64,000 bases of DNA from Catonia carolina. Taxonomy: Eukaryota; Arthropoda; Insecta; Hemiptera; Achilidae. Below the pieces are notes generated by a model. It was not told where the DNA came from. It searched no databases and saw only the letters and a list, made by a program, of their open reading frames with translations. Shown in pieces: positions 55,609 through 64,000 of this stretch. The stretch lies in assembly GCA_035578175.1 (NCBI GenBank), contig JAQMRL010000003.1, positions 24,854,172 through 24,918,171 of the forward strand, read 5' to 3'. Numbering within the stretch: the stretch's first letter is position 1; every line of letters begins with the position of its first letter. Both the position numbers and the translations under genes were made by a program.

Positions 55609-56531
55609 CGAGTTCTGGCTATTAAATAACAAGACTGATGTAAAAAATTTTAATTTTATACATAATCACTTATTGTCACAATCAATATACACTCCTTCTC
55701 TATCCCTACAACGCTCCATGCAAATTTTCCATTGTTAGAAACAGTGCTGGAAGTCATCTTCTGTCAGCTCCTTCAAGACAAATTGTTGAAATGAAGCTCG
55801 CAAAAGTGATTGTACTGACACTTTGTACGCGATTGAAAATGACCCAAATTTTTTGGAAACTATAATAACATGTGATGAAACGTGGTTTTTTACTTATGAT
55901 CCGGAAACAAAGAGCCAATCCTTGCACTGGAAAAGCCGAAATTCACAGAGAGCCAAAAAAGCTCGAATGAGCAAGTCAAAATTTAAAGCAATGATGATTT
56001 TTTTTTTTGATATCCATGTGATTGTGTACCTTCACTGGGTTCCTGAAGGTCAAACAATTAATCAATATTTCTACCTTGAGGTACTTTCTAAACTACGTCA
56101 AAAATGATTAAGGAAAAATGCCCCGAAATGTGGAAGGACAAATCATGGGTTCTCCACCAAGACAATGCGCCACCTCATTCCACGTTATCTGTCAAGAGGT
56201 TCCTAGCCAAGTACAGCATCTCAGTGTTTGAACATCCAGCTTATTCACCAGATCTTGCACCATGTGACTTCTACCTGTTCCCTAAGGTGAAATCTGCATT
56301 AAAAGGGACAAGATTTAAGTCTGTGGAAGCTGTAAAAGAGAAAGCGGCACGTGTCCTGAAGGAGCTGACAGAAGATGACTTCCAGCACTGTTTCCCACAA
56401 TGGAAAATTCACATGGAGTGTTGGAGGGATAGAGAAGGAGTGTATATTGAAGGTAACAATAAGTAATTATGTATAAAATAAAAATAAAATTTTTTACAGC
56501 TTCAATCTCGTTATTTAATAGCCACACCTCG
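55609..56531 (+). mobile_element. Mariner with an inverted duplication of its right end, in GTPBP2 intron 1
   Basis: TA flanks both sides (55607..55608, 56532..56533). The left 172 bp (55609..55780) is an imperfect inverted copy of the right 180 bp (56352..56531), including both terminal bases (CGAG..GGCTATTAAATAAC) and transposase C-terminal coding sequence. The normal left end and the transposase N-terminus are gone. The two arms differ at many sites, so the rearrangement is not recent. Confidence 0.75.
55823..56466 (+). pseudogene. Mariner transposase catalytic-domain remnant
   Basis: Reading 55823..56107 contains IITCDETWFFTYDPETK (first catalytic Asp). After a frameshift at about 56104 it continues with SWVLHQDNAPPHS (second Asp) and HPAYSPDLAPCDFYLFPK (third Asp), then the C-terminal tail to the stop at 56466. 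The Asp spacing fits DD34D mariners. The N-terminal helix-turn-helix region is missing, replaced by the inverted copy of the 3' end, so no functional transposase can be made. Confidence 0.8.
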
Positions 56532-56533
56532 TA

Positions 56534-57708
56534 TGTAATTTTTAAGGAATATATAGCACTATTATTTAGTATACATCACCCACATAACTCTGCTGCAATG
56601 CCCAAGCTGAGATGAAAACTGGTAGTGTCGTATTTGATATAACCACCTTGTTATAGTCACCTTGTAGCAAATCTTCATTTCAGTGGAAGCTGAAGGCCAT
56701 ACAGACAAATTATTTAAACAGTTTATTGTAGCTCTCCACTGTCCCTTACATCTTGAGTAAGTTATTACAATGTAGAAATTTTTTCTAGAAAAAATTAACT
56801 GCAGGAATGGTTTATTTATGACTGTTACCAGATGGCAACAGTTATGAGTTGCATTCTAAAACCTCATTGGTGGCCGTATTATATTATCTAATTGTTCATT
56901 TTTATCATCGTCTACTTGGGCAAATAGACTATTGCATGAGGGCAGGCAATGGAAGCTGCAGTGATAGTTGAAACTGTGGTACTTAGTGTCTCATCATCCA
57001 GTGAAACCATAATCTTCTTTTATGAAGTTGTGTCGTCATCAGAGTTCAGGAGCCTTAGTACACCGTTACTTCAAAGATTGCTTTTGTAGTAAACAGCAAG
57101 CGAGTTAACCATCAGGGAGAAGTGGTTTTTTGATTAGACAACAATTTTGTCGTCACTATATAGATAAGCTCCACTGCTTTAATATGCTTTTCACGGTTGA
57201 TGAGCTCTGCTGTTCCACACATTTAGACCAATCAGAACGTTTGCCAGCGTTGTCAGATTGTACCTGACAAACATTACGTGCACATGCGTATAAGAGCCGC
57301 ATTAGTTCACTCTCATCTTGCATCTCGTACTGAACACATTGATTATAGAGCGTGTTAACATACAATACTCTATAATATAATCAGCTGATTGTATGTTTGT
57401 AGGTTATAATTATTATTGAAAGACCAAAAAAATGGCTGATGAAATATATAACAGAGCTAAGAGAGCAAATATTGAGAACGTTGCTGGCCAATGATTGGCT
57501 AGCTATAAAGTGGGTAGGGGGCAATGCATACATTCAGGGCTGGGAAAATAGTATAGGCAGTTATCTGTTGTTCTTTCCCCTACATGATGGTGTCGTCAAA
57601 CGCCCAGCGGTATATACTTAAGTAGAAGGGGCATTGGGAAGAACATTTGTATTTAATATTTCAAAGAGAAGTTTTTAATGCTGATTATTGTTTCTGTTAT
57701 GTTATCAG
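56534..57708. other. Rest of GTPBP2 intron 1, with a promoter-like segment
   Basis: Most of the interval has no recognised content. At 57215..57330 a GC-richer block has CCAAT (GACCAATCAGAACG), a TATA-like GCGTATAAGAGCC and TTAGTTCACTCTC as an initiator-like word. A second CCAAT/TATAAA pair occurs at 57487..57515. An ATG at 57434 opens only 20 codons. It could be a solo LTR or an internal promoter; neither is proven. Confidence 0.35.
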
Positions 57709-57921
57709 ATGAAATGGAGATTAAGAGAAGGTCATGGTGAAGCTATATATGAAATAGGTGTTGAAGATAGTGGTTTATTAACAGGACTTTCTGATACTGA
57801 AATGGCTGCCAGTTTAGATACGTTAGAAAGAATGGCAGTTACACTTGGTGCAACTACTACTGTTTTACGAGAACGACAAGTCGATAATGAACGTCAAGTA
57901 GCAGAAGTTCTTGTTCGTAAG
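57709..57921 (+). CDS. GTPBP2-like GTPase, coding exon 2 (residues 50-120)
   Basis: The acceptor is TTATGTTATCAG at 57708 and the donor is CGTAAG|GTATGG after 57921. The 213 bp are exactly 71 codons, so the exon is phase 0 at both ends. It holds MKWRLREGHGEAIYEIGVED, GLSDTEM and TTTVLRERQVD. These match the N-terminal domain of GTPBP1/GTPBP2, where the RLxEG.GEAIYEIG and LRER blocks are conserved. It ends VLVRK, immediately before the GTPase core. Confidence 0.85.
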
Positions 57922-57982
57922 GTATGGTAGTACTTTAGTTCTTAATTATTTTTAGTCAAAATTTTATTCTGTTACAACCTAA

Positions 57983-58246
57983 TATTTACTCTCTCTTGCC
58001 TATATGAATATATAGGAAGGAAAGTATTGTTTTCATGTTGATTTTTTCAAATCAAGTTTTCACCGGATTTACACGTTTTCAGACTCCCTGAACCCAAAAC
58101 TGTGTTTTTAGCGATTGGTCTGTGTGTGTGTGTGTGTGTGCGTGCGTGCGTGTGTGTGTGTGCATGCGCACGTGCGTGCGTGAAAATATCTCAAGAACGG
58201 AACATCGTACGAACTTAAAACTTAAATTAGATACCACCAGAGGACC
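57983..58246 (+). mobile_element. Helentron/DINE-1-like repeat, copy 11 (5' fragment), in GTPBP2 intron 2
   Basis: Only the first ~260 bp are present. The microsatellite is the longest in the window, 58120..58182, and has diversified into GTGC/GTGT/GCAT words. The copy ends abruptly at GAGGACCCAAC. Confidence 0.7.
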
Positions 58247-58439
58247 CAACTAAATTTATTTTTATTTTTATTTTTTTTTATACTTGCATGATGAGACAAA
58301 TTAAAAAAATTATTTGTTCAAAGTACATAGTATCATTAGGAAATAACTCAAATAAATAATACAATTCACGAAACAACACACAAGGTTATAATAGAAAGGT
58401 AAATTAAACAAATTTTGTGAACATATATTTCAAGCCACC

Positions 58440-58572
58440 AAAATTTTTGGGTTCACATCCCATTCAGGCATGACATATTTTCATACGTTACAAAAAATCA
58501 TTTCATCCTTCAACATCTGCATTAGCAGTAATTCCAGAACAGTCGGACGTTAAACAAAAAAAAAAAAAAACC
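58440..58572 (+). repeat. tRNA-derived SINE (9.2-kb family), 5'-truncated
   Basis: Starts within the B box (TTGGGTTCACATCCC), continues through the shared body and ends CAGTCGGACGTTAAAC followed by an A12 tail. Confidence 0.6.
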
Positions 58573-59059
58573 AAAATGATGCGTAGTTTTCAAGACCTTC
58601 TGAATTACTACACTACAGGGATGGAATACCTAATAAATAACACAAAAAAAGTATTTTTCTCTTAAAATATGTTTTTTTCTGATTAGTATGGTATGCATTT
58701 TTCAGCACTAAACGCCGCATCTGTATATACGGATGTTGGCATTTTTTCAAAGTTATCTAGAACGTCTGTATGTGCGGATGTTGACCAAGGCTGGTTAACA
58801 AGGGTTAACCATGTCTGTAAAATGGAAGAAAGTCTGATGTTAAAGAAAGTGATACCATTGTATCCTATTGGTGCTCGAGAGGTTAGATAACCATGAAAGA
58901 GGTGGTCTGACTTATAAGAAGTTCCAACTGGCATATTAGTCTAATATAATTGATGTAGCGTTTGAGGTAGAAAATAAAAAATGGTATTTATGCATCATTG
59001 AAGAACATTGGATAATTTTTTTTTTGTACTTCTTCAGTACCCTATCATCTCTTATCCTA
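58573..59059. other. GTPBP2 intron 2 sequence without recognised features
   Basis: No gene or known repeat seen. An open frame at 58693..58890 is in a GC-richer patch and has no recognisable domain. Confidence 0.45.
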
Positions 59060-59571
59060 TCATGGGATTATTACACCGATCAAATTTGTAGTAAAATATC
59101 ATCTGGGTTATTTGCATTAAAACAAATCGCCAGATTAAATGATAAACAATTTTGCTTATAGCAGCTTATCATGGTTTAATTTTATCTCATATCAGGTATG
59201 CCATATTAGTATGTGGTAATTCATCACAGGGTAACATGGAAAGAGTTTTTAAAATACAGAAAAAAGCTATTAGGTGTATGATGGGAGTCAACCACCTTAC
59301 CTCATGCAGATCACTATTTAAAAAGCTGAAATTGATCACAGTTCCTTCTTTGTACATTTTTGAAGTGATAATGTACGTAAAGAAAAATACCGTTTTACAG
59401 AATTTAGAAGTTCACAACCACTACACAAGAAACAGAATCGATTATTATGCTGCTAATCACAACACTAAATTGTTTGAACAAAAACCAACTTATGCAGGTA
59501 GAAAATACATCAATAAATTGCCACAAGGTTTAAAAAGTTGTGACAATCTAAGTCATTTTAAAAAAAGATAA
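59060..59571 (+). pseudogene. Jockey-like LINE 3' coding fragment, in GTPBP2 intron 2
   Basis: From 59152 one frame reads IAAYHGLILSHIRYAILVCG, then FKIQKKAIRCMMGV, CRSLFKKLKLITVPSLYIFE and a C-terminal YINKLPQGLK. This is the conserved end of the Jockey/RTE-type reverse transcriptase protein (Y.....S.I.YGI..WG....Q.KAIR.I). Upstream, 59060..59150 continues the homology in another frame (SGLFALKQIARLNDK). The 5'-truncated copy ends at a stop at 59571. Confidence 0.7.
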
Positions 59572-59659
59572 AACAATATTTGATTGATGAAACATTTTAC
59601 AGTGTGCATGAATTCCTTTTTAAATAGTTTTGGTATTTAACTTTAATTAAACAAATATT

Positions 59660-59880
59660 GTGTACAATTTGATACAAAGGGGTTGATACAAGACTGCTGA
59701 GTTAAGCAGTGGCAGGAGGAAATTTTTGGTAAGTGATGAATTTATCATTGTTTGATTTTTTTATTTTTCATTGTGTGTGATATTTGATTCAATAGGGTTC
59801 ATGACAAGCCTACTGAAGTAAGCAGTAGCAAAAACAATTTTTGGTGGTAAGTGATGGATTTATCATTGGTGATAAACTTT
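59660..59880 (+). repeat. Diverged tandem ~115-bp units after the LINE fragment
   Basis: GATACAAGACTGCTGAGTTA..GTAAGTGATGAATTTATCATTG (from about 59680) recurs as CATGACAAGCCTACTGAAGT..GTAAGTGATGGATTTATCATTG (from about 59797). Tandem 3'UTR repeats of this sort occur in some LINEs, so it may belong with the fragment upstream. Confidence 0.5.
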
Positions 59881-60119
59881 CAGTTTATCTGTTTTATCTT
59901 GACATGTCCTATACTCCCTTTGGAGTCTCCAAAATGAGAAAAAAAAGTATTTTAAGCAAACTGCTAGAATTGAATGTTCTAGAAAGTAATATTTAGGGTT
60001 TTCTTTGTACAACCAACATCGTCTGTCATTAATAATGTTCTGTTTAAAAGTATAGAATACAATTCATTTTTCATTGTTTTTAAATACCTCGTACAAAATA
60101 TTTGTTTTATTTTTTGTAG

Positions 60120-60329
60120 GTACCAGATGATCAACATAATATTGAAGTTCGTGTGGCAGTAATGGGTAGCGCTGATGCAGGCAAATCAACCTTATTAGGT
60201 GTGTTAACACAGGGCCAACTAGATAACGGCAGAGGCAGGGCGAGACTGAATATGTTTAGACATCTGCATGAAGTACAGTCTGGTCGTACATCATCTATAT
60301 CACATGAAATTCTTGGTTTCACGTGTCAG
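60120..60329 (+). CDS. GTPBP2-like GTPase, coding exon 3 (residues 121-190; P-loop)
   Basis: The acceptor is ATTTTTTGTAG at 60119 and the donor is TGTCAG|GTATTT after 60329. The 210 bp make 70 codons, phase 0. It carries the GTP-binding P-loop GSADAGKS (residues 136-143), then [20 protein letters not shown] and [20 protein letters not shown]. The last block is the switch I region of the GTPBP1/2 group. The [21 protein letters not shown] wording is closer to GTPBP2 than to GTPBP1, as I recall those families. Confidence 0.9.
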
Positions 60330-61892
60330 GTATTTAAAAATTTTTAGTATTTATATCTTTTTATTTTAGCAGGGAGAAACTGTGGTTAATTTACATTTTC
60401 TTCTTCTGCTTTACCTGTTTTCTAAGGTCTGTGATTATAATAGCACTTTGTACTTTGGACACTGTTGCCCTAATAAGTTACACGGAGGAGGAATGATATG
60501 TTTTTAAGTTTTTTTTTATAAACATGTTCCTCATCTTCCTGTGATCCGTTCTCCTGCTATTTTTCCCGGTATAATGAACTACAGCTGATTGTAGTTCTGT
60601 CCACGTGCAGCAAGTTCTGAATACTCCAGTTTTTGTTACATTGTCATGTTAATAATTTCTAGCTCCTTGTATATTATGTATTTTCAGTTCATTTCCAAGG
60701 TTGGTGTGGTAAATCTGCTCATATTTTTTAACAGGATTATTTAACAGTAGTTCCACAATTCTGTTATTATAGTTAACATGACCTTGTTAAGGTCATCAGA
60801 CAAAAGGCTGGTTTGAATCTGTGGTGGTTTTACTAAGTAAAACAAGGAGTGAGGTGGTTTACTATTGCCTTCCTCGCTGAATGGAAAAGTATGCTTATCA
60901 GCATGCCGGAGCCTCTGAAAAGCATATATTTTCCACTCTGCAAATGACACAGTCACTTCATTTATCGCAGGGTCTGGGTGTATAATGAAATTCATTACTT
61001 TCAGAGGAGATAACTCTTTTCCATAAAGCCAGATTACAAACATAAATTTGAATGGACTGTAAATCCTAATTAATTAATAATACTCTATATACCTGTTCTG
61101 GTATAGCGGGAGGTAATTGGTAGACTATGGATGTTCCATACATGTTCCAAAAGACAACTCTTCAGGAAACGTTTTTCCAGACGTGAAATTGCCCGTTTAA
61201 GATGGCTTCTAATGTGTCAGCCATTTTTTTGAAGGCGATTGGAATTAAAATAAATTTTTAATTTTCTTGATAGTAAATAAATTTTATTTCAAAATAAATT
61301 TCGTATTTTAATTTGAAATAAATACGGTTTGAATTTTAGTAAATATAGTTTCAAAAATAAAAATAAATTGATTCAAAACTGTAGTAATAATTTGTAATCT
61401 AATAAATAGATATTCAATATTCGGTAATAAACAAAATTTTAAATTATTCATATTTATTAAAAGTATCTTATTTTAATAAATTAATGAATTAGTAGAACCG
61501 TTGAAAGTAAATCGTTTTGATAAAATCGTTGCGATTAATAATTTGTTGAGATAAGAAATCGTTGATAAGGATATTGTAAGTGTTTTATAATCGGGCTTGA
61601 AAAAACCGGTTTATGAAAATGTACCGATGCGTACACAAAACTTTCTTGTACAGCCTAGACCATAGATTGGTGATATTGATATGATATATATTAATATTGA
61701 TGACCATATTATAATATCCAAAATAATTCCTTTATAATACACGAAAATTTACATAACATAAAAAAGGAAAATAATTATTTGAACCCAAAAAAATTGACTT
61801 ATAAACTTGTGGATAAAATAATAAAAAAGTTTTTAAGTTGACGACGTATTTAAGTGTATAATCGAATGTTATAATTTAGCATTACTTACATA

Positions 61893-62808
61893 CGAGGTCT
61901 GTCCAATAAATACGCGAACTGAGCCCATAAAAACTTTATTTTGCAAAATTTAGTCTACATCAATTTTGTCCCCTTCAAAGTACTCTCCATTTGTTGCTAT
62001 GCACTTATTCCATTTTCTTTTCCACTGTTTAAAGCACCCTTGGAAGTCCTCAGCAGTTAGGCTTTTTAGTGTTATCGTCGTTCTTGCTTTATTGTGTTTA
62101 AATCTTCCCAGTGATGTCCCCTCATCACATTTTTGCATTTTGGGAATAGGAAAAAGTCGCAGGGGGTGATATCTGGTGAAGAAGAAGGATGATCAAGGAT
62201 GGTGATTGAATTTTTGGCCAGAAACTGGCGAACAATCAATGCTGAATGTGCAGGTGCATTGTCATGGTGAAGGATCCATCCATCACCTTGACAAATGTAG
62301 TGTGCACTGTTGATTTGCCTAGATTCAGTTCATCAGCTATCATTCGGACAGTTTTTCGACGATCAGTAAGGACAAGGGACCGCACATGATCAATGTTGTC
62401 GTCCAACACAGGTGGTTGAAGGTTGTCCCGCCTTGCATCATCCGTGGCGTCTTGTCGGCTATCTTTGAAACGTTTAATCCATGTGAAAATTGATGTTTTC
62501 TTCAGAGCATTATCATCGTAAACAGCTGTCAACATTTCAGTAATTTCTTTATAACTTTTACTGCACTTCACCAAAAACTTGATATTGATTCGTTGCTCTG
62601 TGATTTCGTCAGTTTCCATTTTCGACAAACAGTAAAAACAAGGACAACAGAAACTAACATAACTAGCACCATATGCACAGTTTAACAATCTGCCAAGCAC
62701 TGACGGCTTATTAGGAATCAGGCAACTAGCGCTGCCAGTGGGTAGGACTGTAGTCCGTGTCATGGGCGCTAGCTTGCACAAGTTCGCGTATTTATTGGAC
62801 AGACCTCG
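61893..62808 (-). mobile_element. Mariner with perfect inverted ends, internally deleted, 916 bp
   Basis: The terminal repeats are identical over at least 28 bp (CGAGGTCTGTCCAATAAATA and onward), flanked by TA within TATA. The perfect ends suggest relative youth. A full mariner is about 1.3 kb, so ~0.4 kb is missing from the middle. The coding strand is minus. Confidence 0.8.
61950..62619 (-). pseudogene. Internally deleted mariner transposase
   Basis: Starts at the ATG at 62619 (METDEITEQRINIKFLVKC) with the helix-turn-helix region KCSKSYKEITEMLTAVYDD.. FTWIKRFKDSRQDATDD and the second one RSLVLTDRRKTVRMIADELN. Near 62285..62305 the reading jumps to sequence for the HDNAPAHS (second Asp) and SPDITPCDFFLFP (third Asp) blocks in another frame, so the first catalytic Asp region is deleted. 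The C-terminal part reaches a stop at 61950. Confidence 0.8.
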
Positions 62809-63566
62809 TATATGTATTTAAGTATAAAAATACCTTTTCTTAAATTGTGAATAACTTTATTTCCGTGTATAAAAAAAGTACGGCTCGCGTATCCAGGCTT
62901 CCCAAACAAACACGACTAAAAACATGCAATACTGGTCATTGATGGTATACACTGATACGCAATACACTGAATTCGAATCCGGTTGCGGATAACCGAAACT
63001 TTTCAATACACTGGTTTCGAATTCGGCCGCAGATGATCAAAAAACTTATGTCCATAAAGCCAGGTTACGAACATAAATTTGATTGGACTGTGAATCCTAA
63101 TTAATACTCTATTTACCTGTACTGGCATGGAGCGAGGTAATTAGTAGACTGTGTATGTTCTGTACGCGTTCCAAAAGGCAACTCTTCTGTCCTAAAAGCC
63201 TGGTCCGTGTAGATTCCGTTCTGCTGCAAGTAGGCGGCAGCACTAGTCGAATGCGAGGGAAGCCCGTAAGTTTAAAGTTCTAACAACTCTGATTAGTGTC
63301 TTTTACACCTCTATCTTCTGTTCTTAAATGATTCAGTCATTTAATTGGCTGACCATGTCATAAGAAACAGAACTATTTATTTTAGCCCTGCATGACCTTA
63401 AGTTGTTGCAAATGAATTTGTGTTAAGGAAAGATTGAGCTTGTTTTACAGACTCTATGTAGAAGTGTACTTCACAGAAATTTTTTAAACCAAGTTGAGAA
63501 ATCCAAAAAAAATTAAGGAATAGTCTGTTTTTGTGATTTTTGTTATAATTTTAATATTTTTTTCAG

Positions 63567-63696
63567 GGTGAAATTATTAACTATAGTGAAGTGATGACTG
63601 CAGAAGAGATTTGCGAAAGGTCAAGTAAATTGATTACGTTTATGGATTTAGCTGGCCATCGTAAATATCTTAGAACAACGGTACAAGGGCTGTCAG
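63567..63696 (+). CDS. GTPBP2-like GTPase, coding exon 4 (residues 191-233; G3 motif)
   Basis: The acceptor is a good TATTTTTTTCAG at 63566. The likely donor is CTGTCAG|GTCTGT after 63696, leaving phase 1; a GTATAT at 63701 is an alternative. It encodes GEIINYSEVMTAEEICERSS, then KLITFMDLAGHRKYLRTTV. DLAGH (217-221) is the G3/DxxG switch II motif. Family members keep Leu-Ala in place of the usual Pro of EF-Tu. The gene continues past the window, where the G4 NKxD-type motif and the EF-Tu domains 2 and 3 should lie. Confidence 0.85.
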
Positions 63697-64000
63697 GTCT
63701 GTATATTTATTTGAATAGTATGCTTGTGTTGTTTTTTCAAGATTACATAGCTTTAATCGGACATTTGATTAAATGAACTGTTTGTCCAATTAAAATAAAG
63801 ATAACTACATGGAGTTTGATTAATTTTAATTTTGAAAAATTCTTCTTTGGAACCGTCTTAAATTTGCAAGGAAAACTTATTTTCACAATTTTTAGTCTTA
63901 ACCCTTGCTTGCCAACCTGGAAGCCAGGAATCAGACATGCGTCATGACCTTTTTTAAATTCAATTTTCTCTGCACCTATTCATTATTTTCTTACGGGGTC
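63697..64000. other. Start of the next GTPBP2 intron
   Basis: AT-rich sequence, no exon recognised. ACCCTTGCTTGCCAACCTGG near 63902 is a GC-richer patch of unknown nature. Confidence 0.5.

Larger units (their letters stand above)
61018..63284. mobile_element. 2267-bp unclassified insertion with internal ~145-bp direct repeats
   Basis: Bounded by AACTCT at 61012..61017 and 63285..63290. A ~145-bp block starting TCCATAAAGCCAG lies at 61020..61164 and again at about 63053..63192, the second ~90 bp from the right border, so these are not terminal LTRs in the usual sense. A mariner is nested at 61893..62808. The right part also has two related words, ACACTGAATTCGAATCCGG and ACACTGGTTTCGAATTCGG. 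I see no coding sequence apart from the mariner and cannot assign a class. Confidence 0.5.
60785..63393 (-). repeat. SINE-like family A, copy 5, split by a 2.3-kb insertion in GTPBP2 intron 3
   Basis: 60785..61017 covers the tail-proximal part and 63285..63393 the remainder (complement reading CAACTCTGATTAGTG.. GGCTGACCATG.. TTTTAGCCCTGC). In other copies these two pieces are contiguous (GAGATAACTCTGATTAGTGTC), which locates the insertion to the AACTCT at the break. Confidence 0.65.

Noticed and set aside
61020..63192. LTR retrotransposon bounded by the ~145-bp direct repeats
   Set aside because: The repeats are short, the right one is not at the border, there are no TG..CA ends, and no gag or pol sequence lies between.

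Overview
This is eukaryotic, very AT-rich, intron-bearing DNA that is dense in transposable elements. It is almost certainly from an insect. The transposon mix (piggyBac, PIF/Harbinger, mariner, Jockey/RTE-like LINEs, tRNA-headed SINEs, a Helentron-like family) and the base composition fit a large hemipteran-type genome, but no species marker is visible, so that is inference.

Only two host genes are supported. (1) 6696..8579 on the minus strand is one uninterrupted coding exon for a 627-residue, charged, disordered protein of unknown function, with a 56-bp intron in its 5'UTR. (2) The first four coding exons of a GTPBP2-type translational GTPase lie on the plus strand at 55265..55413, 57709..57921, 60120..60329 and 63567..~63696. 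They encode the N-terminal region, the P-loop and the DxxG motif; the rest of the gene is beyond the window. All three introns of this gene carry transposon insertions.

Region by region. 1..5000: LINE debris, a PIF/Harbinger-type element with a MADF remnant, and two head-to-head copies of a ~0.93-kb repeat. 6.5..9.7 kb: the disordered-protein gene, a piggyBac-type MITE at its 5' side, and two convergent tRNA-SINEs. 9777..15304: a Tc1/mariner-type element split by a young, structurally complete LTR retrotransposon (10225..15191). That retrotransposon encodes only Gag and protease, joined by a likely -1 frameshift. 15..25 kb: nested SINE/MITE insertions, a 2.4-kb DNA transposon with an unusual transposase-like remnant, and two further TIR elements. 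25.7..55 kb: mostly intergenic DNA with LINE and SINE fragments, two foldback elements (one a 1.08-kb near-perfect palindrome), two more TIR elements and many copies of the ~0.93-kb repeat. 55..64 kb: the GTPBP2 exons with a mariner whose left end has been replaced by an inverted copy of its right end, and an internally deleted mariner nested in a larger insertion that splits a SINE.

The most notable items are: the RT-less Gag-Pro retrotransposon with a canonical slippery heptamer exactly at the gag stop; the ~11-copy repeat family with subterminal inverted repeats, a GT microsatellite and a 3' hairpin (Helentron/DINE-1 architecture); the foldback family; and the 20254..22675 transposon. No CRISPR array, rRNA gene or convincing functional tRNA gene was seen.
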